DNA of 64,000 nucleotides from Thalassovita autumnalis (GCF_001458255.1 NZ_CYSB01000040.1:186001-250000); one strand, 5' to 3'; counted from the first letter of the stretch, positions 53,304 through 61,670 are shown. Numbers and translations are program-made. Notes: generated by a model not told the origin, from the sequence alone.

Positions 53304-54101
53304 ATGCTGAAAACCCGCATCATCCCCTGCCTGGACGTGGCCGATGGCCGTGTGGTGAAGGGCGTGAACTTCGTTGGTCTGCGCGATGCAGGCGACCCTG
53401 TCGAATCCGCCAAGGCCTATGACGCCGCCGGCGCGGATGAGATCTGTTTCCTCGACATCCATGCCACCCATGAAAACCGTGGCACCATGTATGACATGGT
53501 CCAGCGCACTGCTGAGCAGTGCTACGTCCCGCTGACCGTGGGTGGTGGCGTGCGCACAGTGCAGGACGTGCGCAACCTGCTTCTGGCCGGTGCGGATAAG
53601 GTCAGCTTCAACTCCGCCGCCGTGGCCAACCCCGATGTGGTGGCCGAAGCCGCCGATCAGTTCGGCAGCCAATGCATCGTGGTGGCGATTGACGCCAAAA
53701 CCATCGGCCATGACGCGGATGGCACCCCCAACAAATGGGGCATCTTCACCCACGGCGGCCGTAAGGCGGCACTGGATGCCGAGGGCAACCCGATCGACGC
53801 GGTCGAATTTGCCAAACTGGTCGAAGCCAAAGGCGCCGGAGAGATCCTGCTGACCTCCATGGACCGCGATGGCACCAAGGCGGGGTTCAACCTGCCTTTG
53901 ACCAAAGCGATTTCCGATGCGGTGGACATTCCGGTGATTGCCTCGGGCGGTGTTGGCAACCTGGACCACCTGGTCGAAGGCGTCACCAAAGGCGGCGCCA
54001 GCGCGGTTCTGGCCGCCTCGATCTTCCACTTCGGGGACTACACCGTGCGCGAAGCCAAAGAGCACATGGCCGCCGCCGGAATTGCGATGAGGATTGAATG
54101 A
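53304..54101 (+). CDS. hisF: Imidazole glycerol phosphate synthase, cyclase subunit
   Basis: 265 residues, TIM barrel like His[24 protein letters not shown] gives the first catalytic Asp; the second is in [17 protein letters not shown]. It has phosphate loops VGGGVRTV and ASGGVGN. It uses ammonia from HisH to form IGP and AICAR. GAGGAC precedes the ATG. The stop codon overlaps the hisE start (ATGA), so hisF and hisE are coupled. Confidence 0.97.
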   Translation: MLKTRIIPCLDVADGRVVKGVNFVGLRDAGDPVESAKAYDAAGADEICFLDIHATHENRGTMYDMVQRTAEQCYVPLTVGGGVRTVQDVRNLLLAGADKVSFNSAAVANPDVVAEAADQFGSQCIVVAIDAKTIGHDADGTPNKWGIFTHGGRKAALDAEGNPIDAVEFAKLVEAKGAGEILLTSMDRDGTKAGFNLPLTKAISDAVDIPVIASGGVGNLDHLVEGVTKGGASAVLAASIFHFGDYTVREAKEHMAAAGIAMRIE

Positions 54102-54412
54102 TGACCCTCGACGATCTTGCCACCATCATCGCCGCCCGTGCCGAAGCGGATCCAGAAAGCAGCTGGACCGCCAAACTGCTGGCCAAAGGCCCAGAGAAAT
54201 GCGCCGAGAAATTTGGCGAGGAAGCGATTGAGGCCATCATCGAAGCGGTGAAAGATGACAAGGCGGCCCTCACGTCCGAGGCTGCGGATGTGCTGTTTCA
54301 CCTGCTTGTCATGCTGCAATCGCGCGGCGTAGCGCTGGGTGACGTAATGGCCGAACTGGCCCGCCGTCAGAGCCAGTCTGGCATTGCCGAAAAGGCATCG
54401 CGCAGCAAATAA
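54098..54412 (+). CDS. hisE: Phosphoribosyl-ATP pyrophosphatase
   Basis: 104 residues, all-alpha MazG-like HisE. Motif [24 protein letters not shown] (metal-binding acidic residues) and [19 protein letters not shown]. It removes pyrophosphate from PR-ATP in step two of histidine synthesis. Either of two adjacent ATGs (54098 or 54101) could be used; the first overlaps the hisF stop. It ends five bases before the convergent CoA-binding gene. Confidence 0.95.
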   Translation: MMTLDDLATIIAARAEADPESSWTAKLLAKGPEKCAEKFGEEAIEAIIEAVKDDKAALTSEAADVLFHLLVMLQSRGVALGDVMAELARRQSQSGIAEKASRSK

Positions 54413-54417
54413 TCCGG

Positions 54418-54891
54418 TCAAAGTTTTGAGGAGATGACGCCGGTGGCAAAGCCGCCCATGCGCAATTCCCCAAACAGGCGTTGATACTCGATCTTCGGGC
54501 AGCGGTTCATCACCACATCCACCCCGCGCGCGCGGGCTTTCGCAGCGGCTTCAGCATGTTCCACGCCGATCTGCATCCAGATGGTCTGCAGATTTGGGAA
54601 GGCCTCCAACGCCTCATCCACTATCGCAGGCACATGTTCTGAGCGGCGGAAAATGTCCACCATATCCACTCCGCCCTCAATGTCAGTCAGCGCCGCCACC
54701 ACGGTCTGGCCAAACAGGCGTTTGCCCGCATGGACCGGATTGACCGGCAGCACGGTGTAGCCCTTCAGACCCAGATAGCGCGCCACATAGTAACTGGGCC
54801 GCACCGGGTTCATGGAGACCCCCACAACCGCCACCCGTTTGGTGCGTTGCAGGATCCGCTTCAGCTCATCATCGCTATAACTTTCACTCAT
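54418..54891 (-). CDS. CoA-binding domain protein
   Basis: 157 residues, Rossmann CoA_binding family (YccU type): VAVVGVSMNPVRPSYYVARYLGLKGYTVLPVNP, then VDIFRRSEHVPAIVDEAL and TIWMQIGVEHAEAAAKARARGVDVVMNRCPKIEY with the conserved Cys. It resembles the CoA-binding domain of succinyl-CoA synthetase and ADP-forming acyl-CoA synthetases, but stands alone without the catalytic partner. AGGAC is upstream. A strong terminator hairpin sits 36 bp before its start codon. Confidence 0.88.
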   Translation of the reverse strand: MSESYSDDELKRILQRTKRVAVVGVSMNPVRPSYYVARYLGLKGYTVLPVNPVHAGKRLFGQTVVAALTDIEGGVDMVDIFRRSEHVPAIVDEALEAFPNLQTIWMQIGVEHAEAAAKARARGVDVVMNRCPKIEYQRLFGELRMGGFATGVISSKL

Positions 54892-54926
54892 GTCCTATGC
54901 CTAGCTGGTGACGTGGGCAAAGAAAA

Positions 54927-54952
54927 GGCGCCCAAGGGGGGACCTGGGCGCC
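54927..54952 (-). terminator. Strong terminator in front of the CoA-binding gene
   Basis: GGCGCCCA and TGGGCGCC form an 8-bp GC stem followed by TTTTCTTT on the minus strand. It ends transcription coming from the zinc-ribbon gene or from a small RNA made in the gap. Confidence 0.75.
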
Positions 54953-54977
54953 AGTACGGAACGAGGGACAGTGAATT

Positions 54978-55006
54978 GAGACGCGGAGGTTCCAGTCACG
55001 CGTCTC
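54978..55006 (-). ncRNA. Hairpin, possible small RNA ending at the 54927 terminator
   Basis: GAGACGCG (54978-54985) and CGCGTCTC (54999-55006) form a perfect 8-bp stem with a 13-nt loop, 25 bp before the terminator. The 214-bp gap 54892-55105 has no open frame of note. A short stable transcript from about 55090 to 54920 is a possibility; otherwise this is a 3' UTR structure of the zinc-ribbon gene. No known RNA family recognised. Confidence 0.3.
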
Positions 55007-55105
55007 TCATAGATTGAGATAGGGGGCCGGCCTGCGATTTCAAATATCTGCTCAAGGATTTGTGATCTGCGCCGGGTGCCTGCCCCGTACCGCCGCGTAT
55101 TGCGA

Positions 55106-55429
55106 TCAATCAAAGATGTCCTCAACCGCGTCGACGATTTCCTCAAACAGTTTACGCCCCCAAGGTTTTCTGCGCTTCTGTTTGCGGGTTTTATGCGGCT
55201 TATAGCTTTCTGGCCGGGCCTGCGGGTAAGGGTCGCGGTAGTAAGTCTTTTCACGCGGTTGCACACCGCTGACCTCGGGCGGAACAGGCTGCGATGGCAC
55301 CCGTTTCATATTGTGCAAAGGCGCCCCGCAGGAGCCGCAGCTTAACTCATGCTGCACACGGCCTGAGAGTACCAGTTCGGAGCGGCGACCACAGTAACAG
55401 CAGGTGGCGATTTTTCGTGAATGACCCAT
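55106..55429 (-). CDS. Small zinc-ribbon protein
   Basis: 107 residues. Two CxxC knuckles, CCYCGRR (about 10) and SCGSCGAP (about 32), form a zinc ribbon. A Pro/Tyr/Lys/Arg-rich linker and an acidic C-terminal helix (GRKLFEEIVDAVEDIFD) follow. Such proteins may bind nucleic acid or a protein partner; I recognise similar TFIIB-zinc-ribbon-like proteins in Rhodobacterales but no function. The start at 55429 has no good ribosome site and lies three bases after a hairpin. Probably co-transcribed with rlmB. Confidence 0.65.
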   Translation of the reverse strand: MGHSRKIATCCYCGRRSELVLSGRVQHELSCGSCGAPLHNMKRVPSQPVPPEVSGVQPREKTYYRDPYPQARPESYKPHKTRKQKRRKPWGRKLFEEIVDAVEDIFD

Positions 55430-55431
55430 GC

Positions 55432-55454
55432 GGGCAGAGTTATGTGCTCTGCCC
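55432..55454 (-). other. Hairpin directly upstream of the zinc-ribbon start codon
   Basis: GGGCAGAG and CTCTGCCC form a perfect 8-bp stem with a 7-nt loop. It ends three bases before the ATG and takes the place where the ribosome site should be. There is no T-run after it, so it is not a simple terminator. Confidence 0.5.
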
Positions 55455-55483
55455 GTAAACACAAGGTCCGGCGCGGTGAAACC

Positions 55484-56260
55484 TTACGGTTTCGCGGCAT
55501 AAAGCGCGACAGCCGCCGCGTTTGAGACGTTGAGTGAGCCAAAGCCGCGGGCGAAATCGATTTTCACCAGTTTATCGCAGGTCTCTTTGGTCTTCTGACG
55601 CAGCCCCGGCCCTTCGGCCCCCATCACCAAGGCAATGGGCTGGTCACGGTGGCCTTCCACAGCGGCGTCGATGGTTTCATCTGCTTCACCGTCGAGGCCC
55701 AGAATCAGGTAGCCCATGTTGCGCAGCTCTTCCATGCCATCGGCCAGATTGCGAATACGCAGGTAGGGCTGACGCTCCAGGGCGCCGCTGGCGGTTTTGG
55801 CCAAGGCGCCGGTTTCAGGGGCGGAATGGTGGCGGGTGCCAACCACTGCACAGGCGCCAAAAACCTCGGCCGAGCGCAGAATCGCCCCGACGTTATGCGG
55901 ATCCGTGACCCGATCCAGCATGACAACCCGCGGCACCAGCCCCGGCTCACCCGCACAGACGTGATCAAGTTTGCCCCAATCCAGCGGCTTCACCTCAAGT
56001 GCTGCGCCCTGGTGCACTGATTGCGGATCTAGCGGCGCGTTGAATTTGCGCGGATCCACCAGTTCAGGGGTGATTCCCGAGGTGGCAATCGCCTCGGCCA
56101 GTTTGTCGCTGGCATTTTTGGTCACGATCAGCCGCAGCTTCTGACGGTTCGGGTTTTCCAGCGCATCACGCACCGCATGTAGGCCAAACAGCCAGACTGT
56201 TTCAGCCGCGGCTGCCTTTTTGGTCTGTTCTTTGGCGACCACCCACTTTGGCTTTTTCAT
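55484..56260 (-). CDS. rlmB: 23S rRNA (guanosine-2'-O-)-methyltransferase RlmB (TrmH/SpoU family)
   Basis: 258 residues. N-terminal substrate-binding domain (VWLFGLHAVRDALENPNR) and a C-terminal SPOUT domain with the trefoil-knot motifs: RVVMLDRVTDPHNVGAILRSAEVFG, PIALVMGAEGPGLRQKT and GSLNVSNAAAVALY. It methylates G2251 of 23S rRNA. ATG at 56260 with GGAAAGG upstream; the reading frame extends 5' into the tRNA-Tyr region on the other strand, which is not coding. Divergent from tRNA-Tyr. Confidence 0.95.
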   Translation of the reverse strand: MKKPKWVVAKEQTKKAAAAETVWLFGLHAVRDALENPNRQKLRLIVTKNASDKLAEAIATSGITPELVDPRKFNAPLDPQSVHQGAALEVKPLDWGKLDHVCAGEPGLVPRVVMLDRVTDPHNVGAILRSAEVFGACAVVGTRHHSAPETGALAKTASGALERQPYLRIRNLADGMEELRNMGYLILGLDGEADETIDAAVEGHRDQPIALVMGAEGPGLRQKTKETCDKLVKIDFARGFGSLNVSNAAAVALYAAKP

Positions 56261-56332
56261 GCCGAAAACCTTTCCATCCGGGTTGCCGCGCTTAATGCGC
56301 TGGAGAAGTGTCAGCTGCAAGATATTTTCTGG

Positions 56333-56361
56333 TTGACGCCCCCTTCGCGGCACCGTAAACA
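56333..56361 (+). promoter_or_regulatory. Promoter of tRNA-Tyr (TTGACG-N17-TAAACA)
   Basis: TTGACG (56333-56338), 17 nt, TAAACA (56356-56361), followed by CCGCCTCACC. Both hexamers are identical to those of the tRNA-Asp promoter at 792-820. Confidence 0.78.
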
Positions 56362-56394
56362 CCGCCTCACCGAACGGCAGCGCCGCTCGGTAGT

Positions 56395-56478
56395 GGGCGA
56401 CAGGCCGCAAGGTGTGGCAGGGGACTGTAACTCCCTCGCGGAGACGCACGCTTGGTTCGATTCCAAGGTCGCCCACCA
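56395..56478 (+). tRNA. tRNA-Tyr (GTA)
   Basis: 84-nt plus-strand gene. The acceptor GGGCGAC pairs with GTCGCCC, then discriminator A and an encoded CCA. Anticodon stem GGGA/TCCC encloses CTGTAAC, giving GTA (56427-56429). The long variable arm (about CGCGGAGACGC) marks a class II tRNA, as expected for bacterial Tyr, and the T arm has GGTTCGATTCC. It is a Tgt substrate. Confidence 0.96.
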
Positions 56479-56535
56479 TCTTCTCTCTTAAAGAATGATG
56501 GTAGGAACGCAGCGCAAGGCGTTGTTTTATTGTAT

Positions 56536-57093
56536 TTATTCCACGACAGACAATCGCCTAAGCTGACGCCAGATCGCGACAGATGCCGCGATAATCAACG
56601 CGATGACACCGGTGGTCAGCACCGATTTTGCGATGGTTGCAGCGCTTGCAATGGGCACGATCACGGGCAGCGGCAGCGCCGCACTCAGCATCAGGATGAC
56701 GCTCAGGTTTTCGCTATAGTCTGCCGCCGCTGCGACAAGGCCGAGCCAGCGTGCGAATCGTAGCGCGGCGACTGGAAAGACTGCCGAATCCTGCGATTTC
56801 GATTCGAGCCACCGGCAGAGCGTCCAGAAAACCGCAGCCATCAGCGCGGGGTAGATCAGATCCAACGGAATCTGCCGCCAGAGATAGAGCGCACGCCCTT
56901 TTTCGCCCAGCGCGTTCAGAAGGGCTTCGGCCTCCGCCGCTGAATACCCCATCGGGCGCAGATCAAATGCCGGCTGGCCGGCAATGTCCGCAATCCAGGC
57001 CAGTGGTCCCAGCACCATCATCAGATAGATCGGTAGTGCCAGCGCCAGAACGGCCAACACCTGCCGCCCGCTTGTCTGTTTCCTTTTGGTCAT
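56536..57093 (-). CDS. Hypothetical membrane protein divergent from a Crp/Fnr regulator
   Basis: 185 residues with four hydrophobic helices (about 12-38, 72-95, 112-132 and 138-172). The loop between helices 1 and 2 (DLRPMGYSAAEAEALLNALGEKGRALYLWRQIPLD) is a conserved-looking amphipathic stretch. I do not recognise the family. GGAAG lies upstream of the ATG. It is divergent from the small Crp/Fnr-like regulator at 57197 and is the obvious target of it. Confidence 0.7.
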   Translation of the reverse strand: MTKRKQTSGRQVLAVLALALPIYLMMVLGPLAWIADIAGQPAFDLRPMGYSAAEAEALLNALGEKGRALYLWRQIPLDLIYPALMAAVFWTLCRWLESKSQDSAVFPVAALRFARWLGLVAAAADYSENLSVILMLSAALPLPVIVPIASAATIAKSVLTTGVIALIIAASVAIWRQLRRLSVVE

Positions 57094-57196
57094 CGTTTCA
57101 CTTCCAAATTTCGTTTCTGATGGTCCCGATCTAGCCGCCTCACCCTCCGGGGCGCATTATCATCGGATAAGACCGGACCCATTTTGGACAACTCTG

Positions 57197-57763
57197 ATGC
57201 ATGCACTTCTTGATCTCTTGCAGTCGGCGGGACTGCCCGCGGACACGGCCCAGCGGCTGGCAGCATTGTTTGGGCAGGAGGTTGCCGCTAAAGGCAGCGT
57301 CATCTGCCAGCAAGGAGCACCGGAACAGCGGGAGATCTTGCTGCTCACAGGTGCGATGGTCAGCCTGATCTGCGATGCTGACGGGCGCGAGGTCTGCACC
57401 GGGCTGCATCAAGGCCCCACCGTCCTACCGCCACATATCGCACGCAGTCAGGACGGCAGGTCCCTGACTGAGATTCGCACGCTCAAAGACAGCACAGTCG
57501 CAACTATTGCTGCCTCAGATCTGGAGGCGGAAATGCTGCGCGACGTGGATGTGCGCAACTGGGCCAACGGCATTATGCGCGCCGAGATCACCCGACGCGC
57601 CCAACGCGAATGGGCGCTGGCCGCCCTGCCCGCATCCGAGCGTCTGGCCTGGTTCCGCAAGGTTCACCCCAATCACGAAGCGCTGTTTCCGCACACCTTC
57701 ATCGCCAGCTATCTGGGCATGACACCTGTCACCCTCAGCCGGTTACGCAAAGCGGCAGAATAA
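57197..57763 (+). CDS. Crp/Fnr-family transcriptional regulator
   Basis: 188 residues, shorter than typical Crp (about 210). N-terminal cyclic-nucleotide-binding-like domain (FGQEVAAKGSVICQQGAPEQREILLLTGAMVSLI) and a C-terminal HTH (PHTFIASYLGMTPVTLSRLRKAAE) in which VTLSRLR is the recognition helix. There is no FNR-type Cys cluster and no cAMP-binding RxS motif, so the effector is unknown. Weak ribosome site. Its neighbour in the divergent direction is the membrane protein at 56536. Confidence 0.85.
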   Translation: MHALLDLLQSAGLPADTAQRLAALFGQEVAAKGSVICQQGAPEQREILLLTGAMVSLICDADGREVCTGLHQGPTVLPPHIARSQDGRSLTEIRTLKDSTVATIAASDLEAEMLRDVDVRNWANGIMRAEITRRAQREWALAALPASERLAWFRKVHPNHEALFPHTFIASYLGMTPVTLSRLRKAAE

Positions 57764-57767
57764 GACG

Positions 57768-58292
57768 CTACTGGATCTCCACCCCTGCGCGATCAAAACT
57801 GGCGCTATCTGTGCTCAGGTCATCATAGAAAATCTCAACATAGACTTTCTCCACCGACTGCGGCGGCAGACCTGAGATCGGCAACCAGTCACTGGGGATC
57901 GCGTTTGGCGTGGCCGAGGCCTCATCACAGGGGGGCAGATCATAGACCTGCAAAGGCCCATCGTTTAGCGAATAGCGCATTGCGCTCAGCCCGCAGCGCC
58001 AGCTCATCAGATGGGTGAAGTAGACCAAATCGTGACCATCATATTCACGCACGGCCACCCAATTGCCCTTGGTCATCGTCAGGATCGGCTTCACCTCCGT
58101 CGCGGTGGTGAATTTACCCGTGGCGACCTGAGGTTCGGCCTCTGCCACAACAGGTGCTGCGGCAGCAGGCTCCGCCGTCTCTACAGGTGCGGGCGTGGCG
58201 GGCGCGGCCGTATCGTTGGCCATTTCAGCCCCCTGATTGCCCTCACCGCCGCCAACAGCCATGGCCACGATCATCAGTAACACATCCAGCAT
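57768..58292 (-). CDS. Hypothetical exported or membrane-anchored protein
   Basis: 174 residues. A short hydrophobic N-terminus (MLDVLLMIVAMAV) is followed by a low-complexity Ala/Pro/Glu linker (about 20-60) and a compact C-terminal domain (about 65-174) with TKGNWVAVREYDGHDLVYFTHLMSWRCGLSAMRYSLND and PSDWLPISGL. Two Cys could pair. It may be a conserved Rhodobacterales protein, with no assigned role. GGAGGG is upstream of the ATG. Divergent from the glycosyltransferase-like gene. Confidence 0.65.
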   Translation of the reverse strand: MLDVLLMIVAMAVGGGEGNQGAEMANDTAAPATPAPVETAEPAAAAPVVAEAEPQVATGKFTTATEVKPILTMTKGNWVAVREYDGHDLVYFTHLMSWRCGLSAMRYSLNDGPLQVYDLPPCDEASATPNAIPSDWLPISGLPPQSVEKVYVEIFYDDLSTDSASFDRAGVEIQ

Positions 58293-58387
58293 AATACCCT
58301 CCTACGTCAAAATATCTGTTTGAACACTGTCCCATAGGCGTTCGTGCCCCTATAGTGACCGAAAAATGAGGTCGGGGCAGTTCAACT

Positions 58388-59392
58388 ATGGCCAAAGCCG
58401 CAGCGAAAAGCCAATCTTTCAACGTGATGATTGTCGCCCAAGCCGGGCGGCTGCAGTACGAGGCGCTGTTGTTTGCGGCCTCATTCCACAAGGCCAACCC
58501 CGATTTTCCCGGCCGTTTTTTCATCGCCATCCCGGAACCCGGCCCCCTCTGGCGGGAGGATCCGCGGGTGCTGGATCCTCAGGTCATTGACCTGTTGCAA
58601 GGGTTCGGGGCCGAGCTGATCCACTTCAAATCGCGTCATTTTGGATCGGCCTACCCCTATGGCAACAAGATTGAGGCGCTGATGGCCCTGCCCAAGGGGG
58701 AGCCGTTTGTGTTTTTCGACACGGATACGCTGATCCTTGATGACCTGACCAAGGTGCCGTTTGATTTTGACACCCCCGGCGCCTCTGAACGGGTTGAAGG
58801 CACCTGGCCCACGATTGAGCTTTATGGCCCCGGCTATAATGACATCTGGGGCGCGCTCTATGACCGGTTTGATCTGGATTTCGAAAGCTCCCTCGATCTG
58901 GAGGAGCCGGATGAGTTCTGGCGCCGCTATCTCTATTTCAACGCAGGCTATTTCTTCTACCGCTGCCCACATGAGTTTGGCGCGCGGTTTGCTGAATATG
59001 CGCTGTCGATCCGTGACAACCCGCCGGCAGAACTGGTCTGTCAGGTGTTGGATCCTTGGCTGGATCAGGTTGTGCTGCCCTTGGTCATCCATTCACTGGG
59101 CGGCGGACGCGGCGCCCTGCCTGACGGATTGCTGGATGGCTCCGTCAGTTGCCACTATCGCTGGATGGCGCTGCTTTATGCCCGCGAAAGCGATGCGGTG
59201 ATCGAACTGGTTGAGGATCTGGCAAGCCCCAACAAGATGAAGCGGGTGCTGAAGGAATATGAGCCGATGAAACGGTTCATCTTTCAGAACAAAGGCAACA
59301 AGGCCCGTGGTCTGTTTGATCGCGAAAACCTGCCCCGCAAGGAACAAAAGATCCGCCAGCGCCTGAAGAACCACAAATTGTGGATCCGCTGA
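58388..59392 (+). CDS. Glycosyltransferase-like protein with DxD motif
   Basis: 334 residues, soluble. MIVAQAGRLQYEALLFAASFHKANP starts a GT-A-like Rossmann part; YPYGNKIEALMALPKGEPFVFFDTDTLILDDL holds the DTD metal-nucleotide-sugar motif at about residue 117; YFNAGYFFYRCPHEFGARF resembles the acceptor region of GT8/GT32-like enzymes. The basic C-terminus (RKEQKIRQRLKNHKLWIR) may touch membrane or nucleic acid. Donor and acceptor are unknown, and no other polysaccharide genes are nearby. The assignment is from motifs only. Confidence 0.6.
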   Translation: MAKAAAKSQSFNVMIVAQAGRLQYEALLFAASFHKANPDFPGRFFIAIPEPGPLWREDPRVLDPQVIDLLQGFGAELIHFKSRHFGSAYPYGNKIEALMALPKGEPFVFFDTDTLILDDLTKVPFDFDTPGASERVEGTWPTIELYGPGYNDIWGALYDRFDLDFESSLDLEEPDEFWRRYLYFNAGYFFYRCPHEFGARFAEYALSIRDNPPAELVCQVLDPWLDQVVLPLVIHSLGGGRGALPDGLLDGSVSCHYRWMALLYARESDAVIELVEDLASPNKMKRVLKEYEPMKRFIFQNKGNKARGLFDRENLPRKEQKIRQRLKNHKLWIR

Positions 59393-59615
59393 GTGATGCT
59401 GTGCGGCCGGTTCACAAGCGTGATTCTGAGCCCCACAGCGATCCACCCAAGCCTTGATAGGAACAATCGTCTGGATTCGCCGCCCTAACCGGACCTTTTT
59501 CCGTAACTGAGCCCACTTAGGCCCGTTATAGTTGTCGATCGTTCTTTGATCCCCTATCCATTTTGTCAACAAAACCAACATTTGTTCCAACAGAGTTCTT
59601 GAGGAGGAACCCCGC

Positions 59616-60905
59616 ATGACCGACGCCCCGAACTATGGCTTCGACACGCTGCAAATCCACGCAGGCGCCCGCCCCGATCCGGCCACTGGTGCCCGCCAGA
59701 CCCCGATCTATCAGTCGACCGCCTATGTGTTCCGCGATGCAGACCACGCGGCCGCGCTGTTTAACCTGCAAGAGGTGGGTTACATCTACTCACGTCTGAC
59801 CAACCCGACCGTGGCGGTTCTGCAGGAACGTGTGGCCACGCTGGAAGGTGGCGTTGGTGCGGTTTGCTGCTCGTCGGGTCACGCAGCCCAGATCATGGCG
59901 CTGTTCCCGCTGATGCAGCCGGGCAATAACGTGGTGGTCTCGACCCGTCTTTATGGCGGCTCGATCACCCAGTTCAGCCAGACCATCAAACGGTTCGGCT
60001 GGTCGGCCAAGTTTGTTGATTTCGAAGATCTGGCCGCGGTTGAGGCCGCCGTGGATGACGACACCCGCGCGATTTTCTGTGAATCGGTGGCCAACCCCGG
60101 TGGTTATGTGACCGACCTGCCGTCGATTTCAGCCATTGCCGACAAGGTTGGCCTGCCGCTGATCGTTGATAACACTTCGGCCACGCCCTACCTCTGCCGC
60201 CCGATCGAACACGGCGCGACATTGGTGGTGCATTCGATGACCAAATACCTGACCGGCAACGGTTCGGTCACCGGTGGTGTGGTTGTCGACTCGGGCAAGT
60301 TTGACTGGTCCGCCAGCGACAAATTCCCGTCCCTGTCGGCGCCGGAGCCCGCCTATCACGGCCTGAAGTTCCACGAGACCTTTGGCCCGCTGGCCTTCAC
60401 CTTCCACGGCATCGCCATTGGTCTGCGTGACCTTGGCATGACGCTGAACCCGCAGGCGGCACATTACACGCTGATGGGGATCGAAACCCTGTCGCTGCGG
60501 ATGGAGCGTCACTGCGAAAACGCCCAGAAGATCGCCGGTTGGCTGGAAGGCAACGACCACGTCGAAGCCGTCACCTACGCGGGCCTCGACAGCTCGCCCT
60601 ATAAAGCGCGCGGCGAAAAGATCTGCCCGAAAGGCACCGGTGGCCTGTTCACCGTGGCACTGAAAGGCGGCTACGATTCCTGCGTCAAGTTCGTCGACAG
60701 CCTGAACCTGTTCAGCCATGTCGCCAACCTCGGCGATGCACGCTCATTGGTGATCCACCCGGCCTCCACCACCCACCGCCAGCTGACCGAAGAGCAGCAG
60801 GTTGCGGCTGGTGCTGGCCCGAATGTGGTGCGGATCTCCATCGGGATCGAAAACGCCGAAGACCTGATTGCGGATCTGGAACAGGCGCTGGCCGCATCGG
60901 CCTAA
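59616..60905 (+). CDS. metY: O-acetylhomoserine sulfhydrylase (MetY type)
   Basis: 429 residues, Cys/Met metabolism PLP family. N-terminal GFDTLQIHAGARPDPATGARQTPIYQSTAY, YSRLTNPTVAVLQERVATLEGG, PLP lysine in HSMTKYLTGNGSVTGG, and the long MetY-type C-terminal half with RSLVIHPASTTH. It makes homocysteine from O-acetylhomoserine and sulfide, so it uses the sulfide from the cys cluster at 28-32 kb. GAGGAGG is upstream. The 223-bp leader shows no riboswitch I can identify. Confidence 0.95.
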   Translation: MTDAPNYGFDTLQIHAGARPDPATGARQTPIYQSTAYVFRDADHAAALFNLQEVGYIYSRLTNPTVAVLQERVATLEGGVGAVCCSSGHAAQIMALFPLMQPGNNVVVSTRLYGGSITQFSQTIKRFGWSAKFVDFEDLAAVEAAVDDDTRAIFCESVANPGGYVTDLPSISAIADKVGLPLIVDNTSATPYLCRPIEHGATLVVHSMTKYLTGNGSVTGGVVVDSGKFDWSASDKFPSLSAPEPAYHGLKFHETFGPLAFTFHGIAIGLRDLGMTLNPQAAHYTLMGIETLSLRMERHCENAQKIAGWLEGNDHVEAVTYAGLDSSPYKARGEKICPKGTGGLFTVALKGGYDSCVKFVDSLNLFSHVANLGDARSLVIHPASTTHRQLTEEQQVAAGAGPNVVRISIGIENAEDLIADLEQALAASA

Positions 60906-60925
60906 GCCTCTGCGTAGAAAAAGAA

Positions 60926-60951
60926 AAAGGCCGGGGAGCTCCCCGGCCTTT
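60926..60951 (+). terminator. Bidirectional terminator of metY and the SIMPL-domain gene
   Basis: AAAGGCCGGGGAG and CTCCCCGGCCTTT form a 26-bp perfect palindrome, with A-rich left and T-rich right flanks, between two convergent genes. Confidence 0.88.
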
Positions 60952-60974
60952 GCTTTGCTGGCAGTGCATTGCGC

Positions 60975-61670
60975 TTACTTCAGTTCCAGCACCACGGTGA
61001 CCTGCTGGTTCAGGCTCAACTCACCTGCTTCAACGGCCATATCTGACCCAACCGCCATTTCCATCCGCATCATCGGCATTGGCACATCGTGGCTGCCCGC
61101 CTCTGAGATAGAGACGACATTGCCCAGCTCAACACCGGCAGATTCGGCATAAAGGGCTGCTTTGGCCAGCGCATCCTTCATCGCGGTCTGACGTGCCTGA
61201 TCCTGCGCCGGGCGCGGTTCTGACAGGCCAAAACTCAGCCCACCAAAATTATTCGCCCCATCCTGCAGCGCCGCTGTCAGCACCGGCCCCAGCTGATCCA
61301 GATCACGCACCTGCACCCGCAGGGAATTTGACGCTCGATAACCTTCGATCCGTGGCTGGTTGTTGCGGTCATAGTTTTCCACCTGATGCAGCGACAGGTT
61401 TGAGGTCTGCATATCGGCCTCAGCGATCCCCATCATCTTCAGCCGGCTGACCACAGCCTGCGACGCCTGGGCGGTCTGCATCATGGCGATTTCCGGCGTG
61501 TCGGCCATCTGCTGCACGCCCAGCGAAATCGTTGCCATGTCGGGTGTCGCCGCGACGACACCTTCGCCGGTCACCGTGATGTGGCGCACCATGTCTGCCC
61601 AGCCCGCTGCCGGCACCGCCATCATCGCTGCGACCATCGCGGGCGCCACCATTTTGTGCAACAACTTCAT
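60975..61670 (-). CDS. SIMPL-domain (DUF541) periplasmic protein
   Basis: 231 residues. Signal peptide (MKLLHKMVAPAMVAAMMAVPAAGWA), then the SIMPL domain: RHITVTGEGVVAATPDMATISLGVQQMA, SNLSLHQVENYD, YRASNSLRVQVRDLDQLGPVLTAALQDGANNFGGLSFGLSEP and AMKDALAKAALYAE. Members are outer-membrane or periplasmic and are linked to oxidative stress (YggE), without a known reaction. Start at 61670 with GAAGGAGG upstream. Divergent from the partial gene on the right. Confidence 0.92.
   Translation of the reverse strand: MKLLHKMVAPAMVAAMMAVPAAGWADMVRHITVTGEGVVAATPDMATISLGVQQMADTPEIAMMQTAQASQAVVSRLKMMGIAEADMQTSNLSLHQVENYDRNNQPRIEGYRASNSLRVQVRDLDQLGPVLTAALQDGANNFGGLSFGLSEPRPAQDQARQTAMKDALAKAALYAESAGVELGNVVSISEAGSHDVPMPMMRMEMAVGSDMAVEAGELSLNQQVTVVLELK

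Noticed and set aside
59393-59615. Possible SAM-type riboswitch in front of metY
   Set aside because: I could not place the conserved pairings or core bases of SAM-II, SAM-V or SAM/SAH riboswitches. A covariance-model search would decide.
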